From NCBI GenBank assembly GCA_013697735.1, contig JACCWH010000140.1, positions 1 through 36,051 on the forward strand: a DNA stretch of 36,051 nt, in the 5' to 3' direction. The notes under the pieces were generated by a model. The model did no database searches. It was not told where the DNA came from and saw only the letters and a list, made by a program, of their open reading frames with translations. The position numbers and the translations under genes were made by a program. Shown here one piece after another: positions 19,174 to 27,224 of this stretch (position 1 is the stretch's first letter; every line of letters starts with the position of its first letter). The DNA comes from Trueperaceae bacterium. GTDB lineage: Bacteria; Deinococcota; Deinococci; Deinococcales; Trueperaceae.

Positions 19174-19959
19174 ATGCACACGAAGTGGTTGACGGGGCGT
19201 ACGGCGCTCGTGACCGGCGCGAGCCGCGGCATCGGGGCGGCGATCGCCACTTCGCTCGCGGAGGCCGGCGCCCGCGTCTGCCTCACCGGCCGCAGTGAGG
19301 AAGCGTTGCACGAGGTCGCGACCTCGATCGAGGCCGACGGGGGCGAGGTGGCGTTCACGTGCAGCCACGACCTGGCAGAGCGCGACGGGGTGAACGCGCT
19401 GGTCGATGACGTCTTCGAGCTCGCCGGCCACGTCGACATCCTGGTCAACAATGCCGGCATCGGCAGCCGCGAGGACCTGCGACCGGTGGTCGAGTTCGAC
19501 CCGGCCTTCTGGGACCGGACGCTCGCGCTCAACCTGACGGCCCCGTTCCTACTTTGCCGTGCGCTGGTGCCGGGGATGGTGTCGCGGGGGTTCGGCCGCG
19601 TCATCCAGGTGGCGTCGATCAACGGTCGGGTGCCCTCGTCACACGGCGCTGCCTACGTCACCAGCAAGCACGGTCTGATCGGCTTCACGCGGGCGCTGGC
19701 CATCGAGGTGGCCCCGCACGGCGTGACGGTCAACGCCGTCTGCCCGGGCCCCGTCGATGTCGACGACGATCGAAGGATCGCCTTCGACGCAGCCCGCGCC
19801 GGCGTCACGGTGGCGGAGCTCGAACGCCGCCTCACGCCGATGGGGGGCCGATTGCTGCCGAGCGAGATCGCACCCTTGACGGCGTTCCTTGCCTCCGACG
19901 GGGCGCGATCAATCACGGGCCAATCGATCAACGTCGACCGCGGCATGGTCATGTCGTGA
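19174..19959 (+). CDS. short-chain dehydrogenase/reductase (SDR 2)
   Basis: A 261-residue classical SDR with TGASRGIG at 14-21, NNAG and the YVTSK catalytic pair. TGRSEEAL after strand two, with Arg instead of Asp, leaves NADP use possible. The start ATG at 19174 is set by GAGGAGG (19159-19165) eight bases upstream; a GTG at 19132 overlapping the previous stop would add 14 residues with no family support. The loop before the C-terminus (RRLTPMGGRLLPSEIAPL) is SDR-like. It follows SDR 1 by 38 bases. Confidence 0.9.
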   Translation: MHTKWLTGRTALVTGASRGIGAAIATSLAEAGARVCLTGRSEEALHEVATSIEADGGEVAFTCSHDLAERDGVNALVDDVFELAGHVDILVNNAGIGSREDLRPVVEFDPAFWDRTLALNLTAPFLLCRALVPGMVSRGFGRVIQVASINGRVPSSHGAAYVTSKHGLIGFTRALAIEVAPHGVTVNAVCPGPVDVDDDRRIAFDAARAGVTVAELERRLTPMGGRLLPSEIAPLTAFLASDGARSITGQSINVDRGMVMS

Positions 19960-19997
19960 ACGATCTCCCCGGCCGTTCTCGACCCTCTCGCACCTGT

Positions 19998-20031
19998 CGA
20001 TCTGATGTTCTATATTATATGGAAGGTTCCA
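19998..20031 (+). promoter_or_regulatory. AT-rich promoter/operator before the ABC receptor gene
   Basis: The 167-base gap before the receptor gene holds a 22-base stretch (19998-20019) that matches the divergent promoter at 17179-17200 at 18 positions. It ends in TATATTATAT (20011-20020), which includes candidate -10 boxes TATATT and TATTAT. Directly after it, TGGAA-GG-TTCCA (20020-20031) is a perfect inverted repeat placed where transcription would begin, a usual site for repressor operators. No regulator gene is present in the window. Confidence 0.5.
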
Positions 20032-20126
20032 GTTGGAGGAGGTTGAATCGCAACGGCCGAGACCGTCACCGGGCCCCTGGACGCCCCGTCGACCCAGGAC
20101 GCCGACCATTCGAAAGGGAGATCTGC

Positions 20127-21635
20127 ATGCGCATCGTTCGAACGTTGACCCTCGCGGTCGTGGTGGCGAGTCTCGGACTCGCCTTCGCCCAAACGCCCCA
20201 GCAGGGTGGCGTCTTGCGGGTCGGAAGCAACGCCGATCCGGCCACCCTGAACCCGTACGTCTTCGGCAACGAGTTCGACCGCAACGCCTTCCGACCGATC
20301 TACGACCCACTGCTCGACTACGACCTGACGACGTACGAGGTGGTCCCGGCACTCATCGAGTCGTTCGAGATCTCCGCGGACGGGCTGACCTGGACACTGA
20401 ACGTACGTCAGGGCGTCTCCTTCCACGACGGCACTTCGATGACGGCCGACGACGTCGTGTGGTCGATCGAACAGGCCCTCAAGCCTGAGGCGACCCGCAC
20501 CGCACCGCTACTCAGCTTCGTCGAGACCGTCACCGCTGCCGACGACGCCACGGTGATCCTCTCGCTCAGCCAGCCCGACCAGCTGCTCAGCCACACGATG
20601 ATCGACATCCGCGTCACGCCGAGCGGCTCCACCGACTACAACTCCAATCCGATCGGCACCGGCCCCTTCAAGTTCGTGTCGTGGGAGCCGAACCGCCAGC
20701 TCACCTACGAGCGCAACGACGCCTACTGGTCGGCCGGCCTCCCGTACCTCGACGGGCTCGAGATCCGCACCGTCCCCGACTCGAGCGTCCTCGTGATCCA
20801 ACTGATCAACCGCGAGATCGACTTCATCTCATCAGCACCGTTCGGCCAGATCGCGCAGCTCGTCAACGCCGGCATGGTGACCGCCGTGCCCCCCGAAGGC
20901 CGCGCGATGGGCTTCTACGACATCATCCTCAACACGCAGCGCGAGCCGTTCGACGACCCGCGCGTCCGCCAGGCGCTCAGCTACGCCCTCAACCGCGAGG
21001 CGCTGGTGCGCTCGCTGTTCGGGTACGCGACCGTCCAATCGAACCCCATCCCGCGCTCGAGTCCAGCCTTCGCCGAGGACGCCCCGAACTACGACGTCCG
21101 CGACGTGGAGAGGGCTAGGGAGCTCCTCGCCGAAGCCGGCTATCCGGACGGCGTCGAATTCGAGATGTTCGTGCACCGAACGGGCGCACTCGAGTGGGAC
21201 ACCGGCGCTCAGGTCATCCAGCAGAGTGCCGCCGAAGCAGGATTCACGGTCAACATCCGAGGAGTCGACATCGGCACGTGGGTCGATTTCATCTTCGGCC
21301 AGAAGGAGTTCCAGGCCGGCTTCTCGGCCAAGGTGCCGAAGCCCGTCGAATACGACCTGATCGCCCACATGTTCGCGAAGACCGTCGGCGATGCCAGCGG
21401 CTACGAGATCGAGAATCCCGAGTTCTACGAGCTCCTCACCGCGGCCCGTTCCATCGCTGATCAGGACGAGTTCGAGGCGGCGCTCATGGAGCTGCAGCGC
21501 ATCGCGATGGCGGGCCTGCCCGACATCCTGATTGCCGGGCGCGTCATCCCGGCGGCGCACGCACCATACGTGAAGGGCTTCATCCACCAGGTCCAGGGGT
21601 CGACGATCTTCAACCGCGTCTGGCTCGACCAGTAA
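20127..21635 (+). CDS. ABC transporter solute-binding protein, family 5 (DppA/OppA type)
   Basis: A 502-residue periplasmic receptor for a peptide-type ABC importer. Residues 1-21 form a signal peptide cleaved after AFA; there is no lipobox cysteine, so it should be soluble or held by other means. The family 5 signature is visible: GGVLRVG, DPATLNPY, the FHDGTSMTADDVVWS segment, GTGPFKFVSWEPN and the RQALSYALNREALV segment. AAGGGAG precedes the ATG by about seven bases. Family 5 receptors bind peptides, but also oligosaccharides, opines, nickel or glutathione. The neighbours (sugar-acid enzymes, amidase-fold proteins) make a glycan- or amide-derived ligand plausible. Confidence 0.93.
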   Translation: MRIVRTLTLAVVVASLGLAFAQTPQQGGVLRVGSNADPATLNPYVFGNEFDRNAFRPIYDPLLDYDLTTYEVVPALIESFEISADGLTWTLNVRQGVSFHDGTSMTADDVVWSIEQALKPEATRTAPLLSFVETVTAADDATVILSLSQPDQLLSHTMIDIRVTPSGSTDYNSNPIGTGPFKFVSWEPNRQLTYERNDAYWSAGLPYLDGLEIRTVPDSSVLVIQLINREIDFISSAPFGQIAQLVNAGMVTAVPPEGRAMGFYDIILNTQREPFDDPRVRQALSYALNREALVRSLFGYATVQSNPIPRSSPAFAEDAPNYDVRDVERARELLAEAGYPDGVEFEMFVHRTGALEWDTGAQVIQQSAAEAGFTVNIRGVDIGTWVDFIFGQKEFQAGFSAKVPKPVEYDLIAHMFAKTVGDASGYEIENPEFYELLTAARSIADQDEFEAALMELQRIAMAGLPDILIAGRVIPAAHAPYVKGFIHQVQGSTIFNRVWLDQ

Positions 21636-21648
21636 CGAGCATCCGTCG

Positions 21649-21686
21649 CGTGTGTGGGGGCGCCGCTCGCCGCCCCCACACGCGCA
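21649..21686 (+). terminator. strong hairpin between receptor and permease genes
   Basis: A 15-base-pair stem with one U-G wobble (21649-21663 against 21672-21686) and an eight-base loop begins 13 bases after the receptor stop codon. No T-run follows. In ABC operons such hairpins commonly protect the receptor mRNA or partly stop transcription, giving more receptor than permease. A matching hairpin lies upstream of the permease pair at the right end of the window. Confidence 0.75.
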
Positions 21687-21717
21687 CGGCCCCACCGCCA
21701 CCCCGAGGGATCCCATA

Positions 21718-22668
21718 ATGTTCTTCCGCTTCATCGCCGAGCGCCTCTTCCACATGGCCATCGTCATGTGGCTCGTTGCAACGCTCGTCTTCTTCATCTT
21801 CCGCGTGTTACCCGGCGATCCTGCCCAGTTGGTCCTCGGCCTCGAGCCCAGCCGTGCCTCCCTCGAAGCGCTGCGCGAACAGATGGGACTCAACCGACCC
21901 CTGTTCGTCCAGTACACCGATTGGCTCTGGCGCGTGGCCCAAGGCGACCTCGGCCTCTCGATCAGTCAGGGAAACCGAGCCGTTGCCAGCCTCATCTTCC
22001 CTGCCCTGTGGCGCACCCTCGAACTCGCCGCGATCGGTATCTTGATCGGCCTGCTCGTATCCATTCCCCTCGGAATCCTTGCCGCGCGGCGCGCGGGAAC
22101 CTGGGTCGACCAGGTGACGCGACTGTTCGCGCTCGCCGGGTTCAGCTTGCCGAGCTACTGGCTCGCGATCCTGCTCATGCTCGCCTTCTCGTACCAGTGG
22201 AACCTATTACCGGCTGGGGGGTACGTGGCCCCGAATGAGGACTTCGGTCGCCACCTACGCCACCTCGTTCTCCCCTCGATCACGGTCGGGGTGGTGATGG
22301 CGGCCGTACTGACGCGCTTCATGCGCTCCGGCATGCTCGAGGTCTTACGACTCGACTACGTCAGGACGGCGCACGCCAAGGGACTCTCGCCCGCCAACGT
22401 CGTCTACCGCCACGCCCTCCGGAACGCGATGATTCCCTTCATCACGGTCGTCGGAATCAACTTCGGCGCCCTCATCGGCGGCATGGTGGTCACCGAGCAG
22501 GTGTTCGCTTGGCCGGGCCTCGGCTGGTTGATCATCCAGTCGATCACCGTGCGCTCCTACGCTGTCGTCCAAGGCGCGGTTCTCATCACGGCGGCGCTAT
22601 TCGTGACGATCAACCTCATCGTCGACCTCCTCTATGCATTCATCGATCCGCGGGTCAGCTATGGCTGA
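21718..22668 (+). CDS. ABC transporter permease (DppB type)
   Basis: A 316-residue inner-membrane permease of the DppB/OppB type. An N-terminal helix (about 10-30) ends in FRVLPGDPA, typical of the family; about six helices are visible. The EAA loop that contacts the ATPase is present as the DYVRTAHAKGLSPANVVYRH region (about 220-240). The end VDLLYAFIDPRVSYG is also characteristic. GAGGG lies about nine bases before the ATG. It follows the receptor gene after the hairpin and overlaps the next permease by eight bases. Confidence 0.94.
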   Translation: MFFRFIAERLFHMAIVMWLVATLVFFIFRVLPGDPAQLVLGLEPSRASLEALREQMGLNRPLFVQYTDWLWRVAQGDLGLSISQGNRAVASLIFPALWRTLELAAIGILIGLLVSIPLGILAARRAGTWVDQVTRLFALAGFSLPSYWLAILLMLAFSYQWNLLPAGGYVAPNEDFGRHLRHLVLPSITVGVVMAAVLTRFMRSGMLEVLRLDYVRTAHAKGLSPANVVYRHALRNAMIPFITVVGINFGALIGGMVVTEQVFAWPGLGWLIIQSITVRSYAVVQGAVLITAALFVTINLIVDLLYAFIDPRVSYG

Positions 22669-23554
22669 CACAACGGCCGACGTGCTCGGCGACGACCCCG
22701 TCACGGCCGTCAGGCGGCGTCGGATGAACAAGACCCTCCGTCGCCTCCTGCGCGATTGGGCCGCGCTCGTCGGCGCCGGCATCCTGCTGCTGCTGGGCGT
22801 GTCGACCGTGATGGCACCCTGGATCCTGCCGTACGGGTTCGCAGAGGTCGTCGCGTTCCCGTTCGAGCCCGCGTCGGCGCAGTTCTGGTTCGGCACGGAC
22901 GAGATCGGTCGCGACATCTTCACCCGCATCATCTACGGTGCGCGCGTTTCACTCACCGTCGGCTTCGTCTCGACGTCGATCGCCCTCGTCGGCGGGATCC
23001 CGCTCGGACTCATCAGCGGCTACCGTGGTGGCTTGATCGACACCGTGCTGATGCGGCTCATGGACATGATGTTCGCCTTCCCGGCGATCATCCTGGCGCT
23101 TGCGATCATCGCCGTGCTCGGCCCCAACCTGTTGAACGCCATGATCGCGATCGGCGTGATGCAGATCCCGTTGTTCGCCCGCCTCGTGCGCGGCAACACC
23201 CTCTCACTCAAGAACCAAGACTACGTCCAGGCCGCCATCGCCGCCGGGGCAGGTATGGCCCGCATCCTGACCTTCCACATCCTGCCGAACACGATGTCGG
23301 CGATCATGGTCCAGTTCACGCTCACCTTTGCCAGCGCCGTGCTCGTCGAGGCCGCGCTCAGCTTTCTCGGGCTAGGCGTTGCGCCACCGACGCCGTCGTG
23401 GGGCGCGATGCTCGACACCGGCCGCAAGCTGATCACGGTCAGTCCGCTCTACTCGGTCTCTGCCGGCGCTGCGATCTTCGTGACGGTCCTCGGCCTGAAC
23501 CTCGTGGGCGATGCGTTGCGCGACGCGCTCGACCCGCGCATGGTCGACGCGTGA
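22661..23554 (+). CDS. ABC transporter permease (DppC type)
   Basis: A 297-residue partner permease of the DppC/OppC type. A basic N-terminal segment (RRRRMNK) precedes helix one. The FGTDEIGRDIFTRIIYGAR signature follows at about 85-103. The EAA loop QDYVQAAIAAGAGMARILTFH (about 185-206) and ALSFLGLGVAPPTPSWG complete the family pattern. Its ATG lies inside the end of the preceding permease gene (eight-base overlap), so coupling is likely. No ABC ATPase gene follows; the next genes are two ceramidase-fold hydrolases, so an ATPase must come from elsewhere. Confidence 0.94.
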   Translation: MADTTADVLGDDPVTAVRRRRMNKTLRRLLRDWAALVGAGILLLLGVSTVMAPWILPYGFAEVVAFPFEPASAQFWFGTDEIGRDIFTRIIYGARVSLTVGFVSTSIALVGGIPLGLISGYRGGLIDTVLMRLMDMMFAFPAIILALAIIAVLGPNLLNAMIAIGVMQIPLFARLVRGNTLSLKNQDYVQAAIAAGAGMARILTFHILPNTMSAIMVQFTLTFASAVLVEAALSFLGLGVAPPTPSWGAMLDTGRKLITVSPLYSVSAGAAIFVTVLGLNLVGDALRDALDPRMVDA

Positions 23555-23564
23555 GGGGGACGGC

Positions 23565-24998
23565 ATGGCGCTGCACGCAGGGGTAGGTCGGGTCGACGTC
23601 ACACCTGTCCCCGATATCCCGAACGGTATGTGGATGGCCCAGCGTCACGTGCGCGCGGAGGGAATCCACCAGGACCTTTGGTTGACGGCCCTGGCGCTCG
23701 CCGATGGGGCCGAGCGGGTGCTGTTGATCGACCTCGACTGGTGCGTGCTCTCCGACGACCAGGACAGGCGCCTCCGCGCCGCCGTCTCCGCAGCGACCGG
23801 CGTTCCCGCCCACCGGGTGCTCCCCTGCTGCACGCACAACCACGCGGGACCGGTCACGCAGGACACCTACCAGGGCGAAGGCGCAGACTTGGTCGCCGAC
23901 TACGTCGCGGCCCTGCCAGACCGTGCCGTAGAGGCCTGTCGCACGGCGCTCGGTGGTCTCGAGCCCGCGCGCGTCGCGGCCGGCTGGGGCACCAGCGACA
24001 TCGGGGTCAACCGCGACCTCCGGCTCCCCGAAGGGCGCGCCGTCGCCGGGCCCAACCCCGACGGCCCAGCCGACCTCTCCGTGGGCGTCGTCCGCCTCGA
24101 ACACGCCGGGGGCGCACCGCTGGCGCTCCTCGTCAACTACGCGTGCCACCCCACCGTGCTGGGCCCTGACAACCGGTTGGTCAGCCCCGACTTCCCCGGC
24201 ACGATGAAGCGGGTCGTCGAGACGCACCTCGGCGCCCCCTGCCTCTTCTTCCAGGGCGCCCACGGCGACATGGGTCCGATCGAGGGCTTCGTGGGCGACG
24301 CCGCGGTCGCCGAGCGGCTCGGCACCCGCCTCGGCCTCGAGGCCGCGAAGGTCGCGCTCGGGCTCGATGCACGCCCCGTCCGGCGCCGGCTCGAGCGCAT
24401 CATCCCCTCGGGGGCACCGCTCACGGTGTTCGTCGACGAGCCGACGGGCGAGCCGCCGCCCCGCCTGGTGGTTCGCAGCGGCCGCGCTCGGCTCCCGGTG
24501 CGCGACCCGCTCCCCGACGTCCTCGCGGGCGCCGCCCAGCGGATGGCGCGATGGAGCGCCGAGCTCGGCGCGCGCCGGCAGGCGGGCGCCGACCCTCGAG
24601 CGATCACCGAGGCCCACCAGAACCTCGAGCGCGAACGCCTCCGGCACGCGCGCTTCGAGGCCTTCCACGCCAGCGAGCACGCGGAGACCGAACTCCAAGC
24701 CGTGGTTCTGGGGCCCGTCGCGCTCCTCCTGACATGGGGCGAGCCGTACAGCGCGATCGGTATCGACATCAAGCGGCGCTCGCCGTTCGCGTCGACTTTC
24801 GTGGTCAGCTGCCTCGGCGGCGACCCGACGTACGTCGCTACGCCGGCCGGCTTCGAGCCGCCGCAACCCTTCCAGATCGACAACTGCACGTTTACGCCGG
24901 CGGCCGCGGCGGCGCTCGCGGACGCGGCGGTCGAGCTGCTCGAGGAGGCGGCCGCGCACAGCGCGTGGCTCGCGGCAGCGCCGCTCTCGGTCACGTGA
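23565..24998 (+). CDS. neutral/alkaline ceramidase-fold protein, paralogue 2
   Basis: A 477-residue ceramidase-fold protein (PF04734 type) without signal peptide. GVGRVDVTPVP starts the fold. THNHAGP (H91, H93), NYACHP (H195), WGEPYS and the DPTYVATP segment keep the expected zinc ligands. The ceramidase nucleophile motif GDVSPN reads GDMGPI here, with G237 at the serine position. AGGGGG precedes the ATG by about six bases, and the gap to the permease is ten bases, so it is part of the transporter operon. It is closer to paralogue 3 than to paralogue 1: both share the CHPT(V/T)LGPDNRL stretch and the MEGF/IEGF segment. Probable zinc-dependent hydrolase of the imported solute. Confidence 0.82.
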   Translation: MALHAGVGRVDVTPVPDIPNGMWMAQRHVRAEGIHQDLWLTALALADGAERVLLIDLDWCVLSDDQDRRLRAAVSAATGVPAHRVLPCCTHNHAGPVTQDTYQGEGADLVADYVAALPDRAVEACRTALGGLEPARVAAGWGTSDIGVNRDLRLPEGRAVAGPNPDGPADLSVGVVRLEHAGGAPLALLVNYACHPTVLGPDNRLVSPDFPGTMKRVVETHLGAPCLFFQGAHGDMGPIEGFVGDAAVAERLGTRLGLEAAKVALGLDARPVRRRLERIIPSGAPLTVFVDEPTGEPPPRLVVRSGRARLPVRDPLPDVLAGAAQRMARWSAELGARRQAGADPRAITEAHQNLERERLRHARFEAFHASEHAETELQAVVLGPVALLLTWGEPYSAIGIDIKRRSPFASTFVVSCLGGDPTYVATPAGFEPPQPFQIDNCTFTPAAAAALADAAVELLEEAAAHSAWLAAAPLSVT

Positions 24999-25033
24999 CC
25001 CGTCCCCGCGCCCGCACCGCTGAGGAGTCCCCG

Positions 25034-26449
25034 ATGACCAACCCGCACCTCCACGCCGGCTTCGGCCGCACCACGATCACGCCCAGTCTCTCGGTCCCGC
25101 ACGCGGGCTGGGGCGCGCAGACGCACCTGCTCGCCGACGGCGTGCACCGCGACCTCCACGTCAGCGTCCTGCTCGTGACGCTCGGCGACACGGTCGCTAC
25201 GACCCTCGTCGAGTTCGATCTCGTGGGCGTCTACGGCCTCGAGCGGCTCATCCAGGAGGCGGTCGCCCGCGAGATCAGCGTCGCCGTCGACGACGTCCGC
25301 GTCTCCGTCACCCACAACCACGCCAACCCGATCATGTGGGACAACTGGATCGGCGGCCGACCGGAGGACGTGCAGGCCTACCGTGCCTCGCTGCCCGGCG
25401 CCGCGGCCGGGGCCGCTCGCGCCGCTCAGCTCGCGCTGCGCCCGGTGCGCGCGGCCGCCGGCGTCGGGGAGGCCCACATCGGCCGGAACCGCCGCCAGCG
25501 GGTGCCCGACCCGACGGACCCCGGTCGCACACGCATGATCGTCGGGCGCGACGACTCCGGTACGGTCGACCCGGCCGTCACGGTGGTCCGCTTCGACGAA
25601 CTCGATGGTCGGCCCTATGCGGCACTCCTTGGCTATACGTGCCACCCGACGACGCTGGGCCCCGACAACCGGCTGCACAGCCCCGACTACCCCGGCGTCG
25701 CCAAAGCGGTGATGGAGGCCGCGACCGGCGCCCATTGCCTCTTCCTGCAGGGCGCCGCGGGCAACGTCGGCCCCATGGAGGGCTTCACCGGCGACGTCGC
25801 CGTCGTCGAGCGGCTCGGCACGCTCCTCGGCCTGGAGGGGGCGAAGGTCTTCGTCGGGATCGAGACCCGGCCCGTCGAACTCCGCTACGTGCGCCCCCGC
25901 GAGTCGGGGGCGACGCTGGCCGTCTGGCAGGAGGACCCGGTCGCCGACGCGCCCGCTCGGCTGACGGTCGGGCGCCTCCCAGTCACACTCCCCCTCCGGC
26001 CGCAGCCGCCGTTGGCGGAGGCCGAGGCCGAGTACGAGCGCTGGCGGACCGAGCTCGCCCGGGTCACCTCGGACGGCTCGCCAGCCGACCGCGTAGAAGC
26101 GACGATGTGGCGCGCCCGCCGCGCCCAGATGGCGGTGACCCGGGCCACGACCTACGGCAGCCGCACGAGCATCGACCTCACCCTCGAGCTGCTGCGCATC
26201 GGTGACGTGGCGATCGTCGGCTGCAACGGCGAGCCCTTCTGCGAGATCGGGCTGGCGATCAAGGCGGCGTCGCCCTTCGGTGTCACCTTCTTCGGCGGCT
26301 ACACCGGCGCCGCGCTCGGCTACATCCCCTGGCCCGACGCCTACGCGCAGGGGGGCTATGAAGTCGAGACGACTCCATACGCCCCCGAGGCCGCGCAGCG
26401 GCTCGTCGAGGCAACGACGGCCGCCCTCCACGACCTAGCGCGCGCCTGA
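25034..26449 (+). CDS. neutral/alkaline ceramidase-fold protein, paralogue 3
   Basis: A 471-residue ceramidase-fold protein without signal peptide, last gene of block B. GFGRTTITPSL begins the fold. THNHANP (H94, H96), YTCHP (H204), NGEPFCEIG and the GYIPWPDAY segment preserve the zinc site. The nucleophile motif reads GNVGPM, with G246 instead of serine. GAGGAG precedes the ATG by about eight bases. It follows paralogue 2 by 35 bases and was probably made by an old tandem duplication, since the two share several stretches but differ through most of their length. Its end is only 22 bases from the convergent block C. Confidence 0.82.
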   Translation: MTNPHLHAGFGRTTITPSLSVPHAGWGAQTHLLADGVHRDLHVSVLLVTLGDTVATTLVEFDLVGVYGLERLIQEAVAREISVAVDDVRVSVTHNHANPIMWDNWIGGRPEDVQAYRASLPGAAAGAARAAQLALRPVRAAAGVGEAHIGRNRRQRVPDPTDPGRTRMIVGRDDSGTVDPAVTVVRFDELDGRPYAALLGYTCHPTTLGPDNRLHSPDYPGVAKAVMEAATGAHCLFLQGAAGNVGPMEGFTGDVAVVERLGTLLGLEGAKVFVGIETRPVELRYVRPRESGATLAVWQEDPVADAPARLTVGRLPVTLPLRPQPPLAEAEAEYERWRTELARVTSDGSPADRVEATMWRARRAQMAVTRATTYGSRTSIDLTLELLRIGDVAIVGCNGEPFCEIGLAIKAASPFGVTFFGGYTGAALGYIPWPDAYAQGGYEVETTPYAPEAAQRLVEATTAALHDLARA

Positions 26450-26471
26450 GCAAGGGGGCGTCATCCTCGGG

Positions 26472-27224
26472 CTACTCGCCCTCCGCCAAGTAGTCGTGCA
26501 CGATCCGCCCGTAGGGGAGCGTGAAGTCGGCGCGCCAATGGTATCCCTCGCCGAAACTGCGCACCGGCAGCCGCCAGACGGGGAACTGGGCGTTCGGCCG
26601 AACTTCGATCGTAGCCGGGCCCACGTGGCACTCGTGCACGACCACGTCGGCCAGGGTCCGCGCCGTCAGCTGCCGGATCGCCGTGGCACCGGTCACGTGC
26701 GGAACCACCTTGTAGTTCAGGTTGGTGGCGAACGGAACGAGGTCGAGCAGCGACGCGATCTCGGCGGTCGCTGGCTTGTAGGGCATGGTGCCCGTCACCA
26801 CGTCGATGCCGTTTCGCGCCGCGACGCCCACCAGGAGGTCGCCCCGCACCTCGAGCGACGGTTCGCCGAGCTTCTTCGGCTGGCCGTAGGTCTCGCGCCC
26901 GGTCGCTAGGCCGCCGTCGGTCGTGAGCATGATGAAGGGCGAGTAAGCGCCGTGCAGGTCGCCGCCGTCGGGTCCGCCGCCGGGGAGCCGAGCGTCGAGC
27001 TGCACGGCGAACTCCCGATGCGGCCCGAAGCGGTCCGGGTCGTGCATCACGTAGAAGTGGACCAGCACGAGGTCGCTGACCGCCTCGAGCGGTGGCGGCA
27101 ACAGGGCGGTGACGGCCGCCGGGTCGCTGCGGTACCAGATCGAGAGGATCTCGGTGTTCCTGAAGCGGATCGGGAATTCGGGCACCAACGGCGCACCGAA
27201 CGGCGTGGAGAACGTGTCGATCAT
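26472..27224 (-). CDS. acetoacetate decarboxylase family protein
   Basis: A 250-residue acetoacetate-decarboxylase-fold protein. The key segment ETYGQPKKLGEP places K117 and K118 where Clostridium decarboxylase has K115 (Schiff base) and K116, so Schiff-base chemistry is feasible. RFRNTEILSIWYRSDPAAV is typical of the family's N-terminus. Some relatives act as aldolase-dehydratases or decarboxylate other beta-keto acids, so the substrate may be a sugar-derived keto acid. Its ATG overlaps the stop of SDR 3 by four bases. It is the last gene of block C. Confidence 0.85.
   Translation of the reverse strand: MIDTFSTPFGAPLVPEFPIRFRNTEILSIWYRSDPAAVTALLPPPLEAVSDLVLVHFYVMHDPDRFGPHREFAVQLDARLPGGGPDGGDLHGAYSPFIMLTTDGGLATGRETYGQPKKLGEPSLEVRGDLLVGVAARNGIDVVTGTMPYKPATAEIASLLDLVPFATNLNYKVVPHVTGATAIRQLTARTLADVVVHECHVGPATIEVRPNAQFPVWRLPVRSFGEGYHWRADFTLPYGRIVHDYLAEGE

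Noticed and set aside
24137-26431. A 764-codon open frame on the minus strand opposite two ceramidase-fold genes
   Set aside because: No recognisable motif, low-complexity composition, and it would cover two well-supported genes on the other strand.
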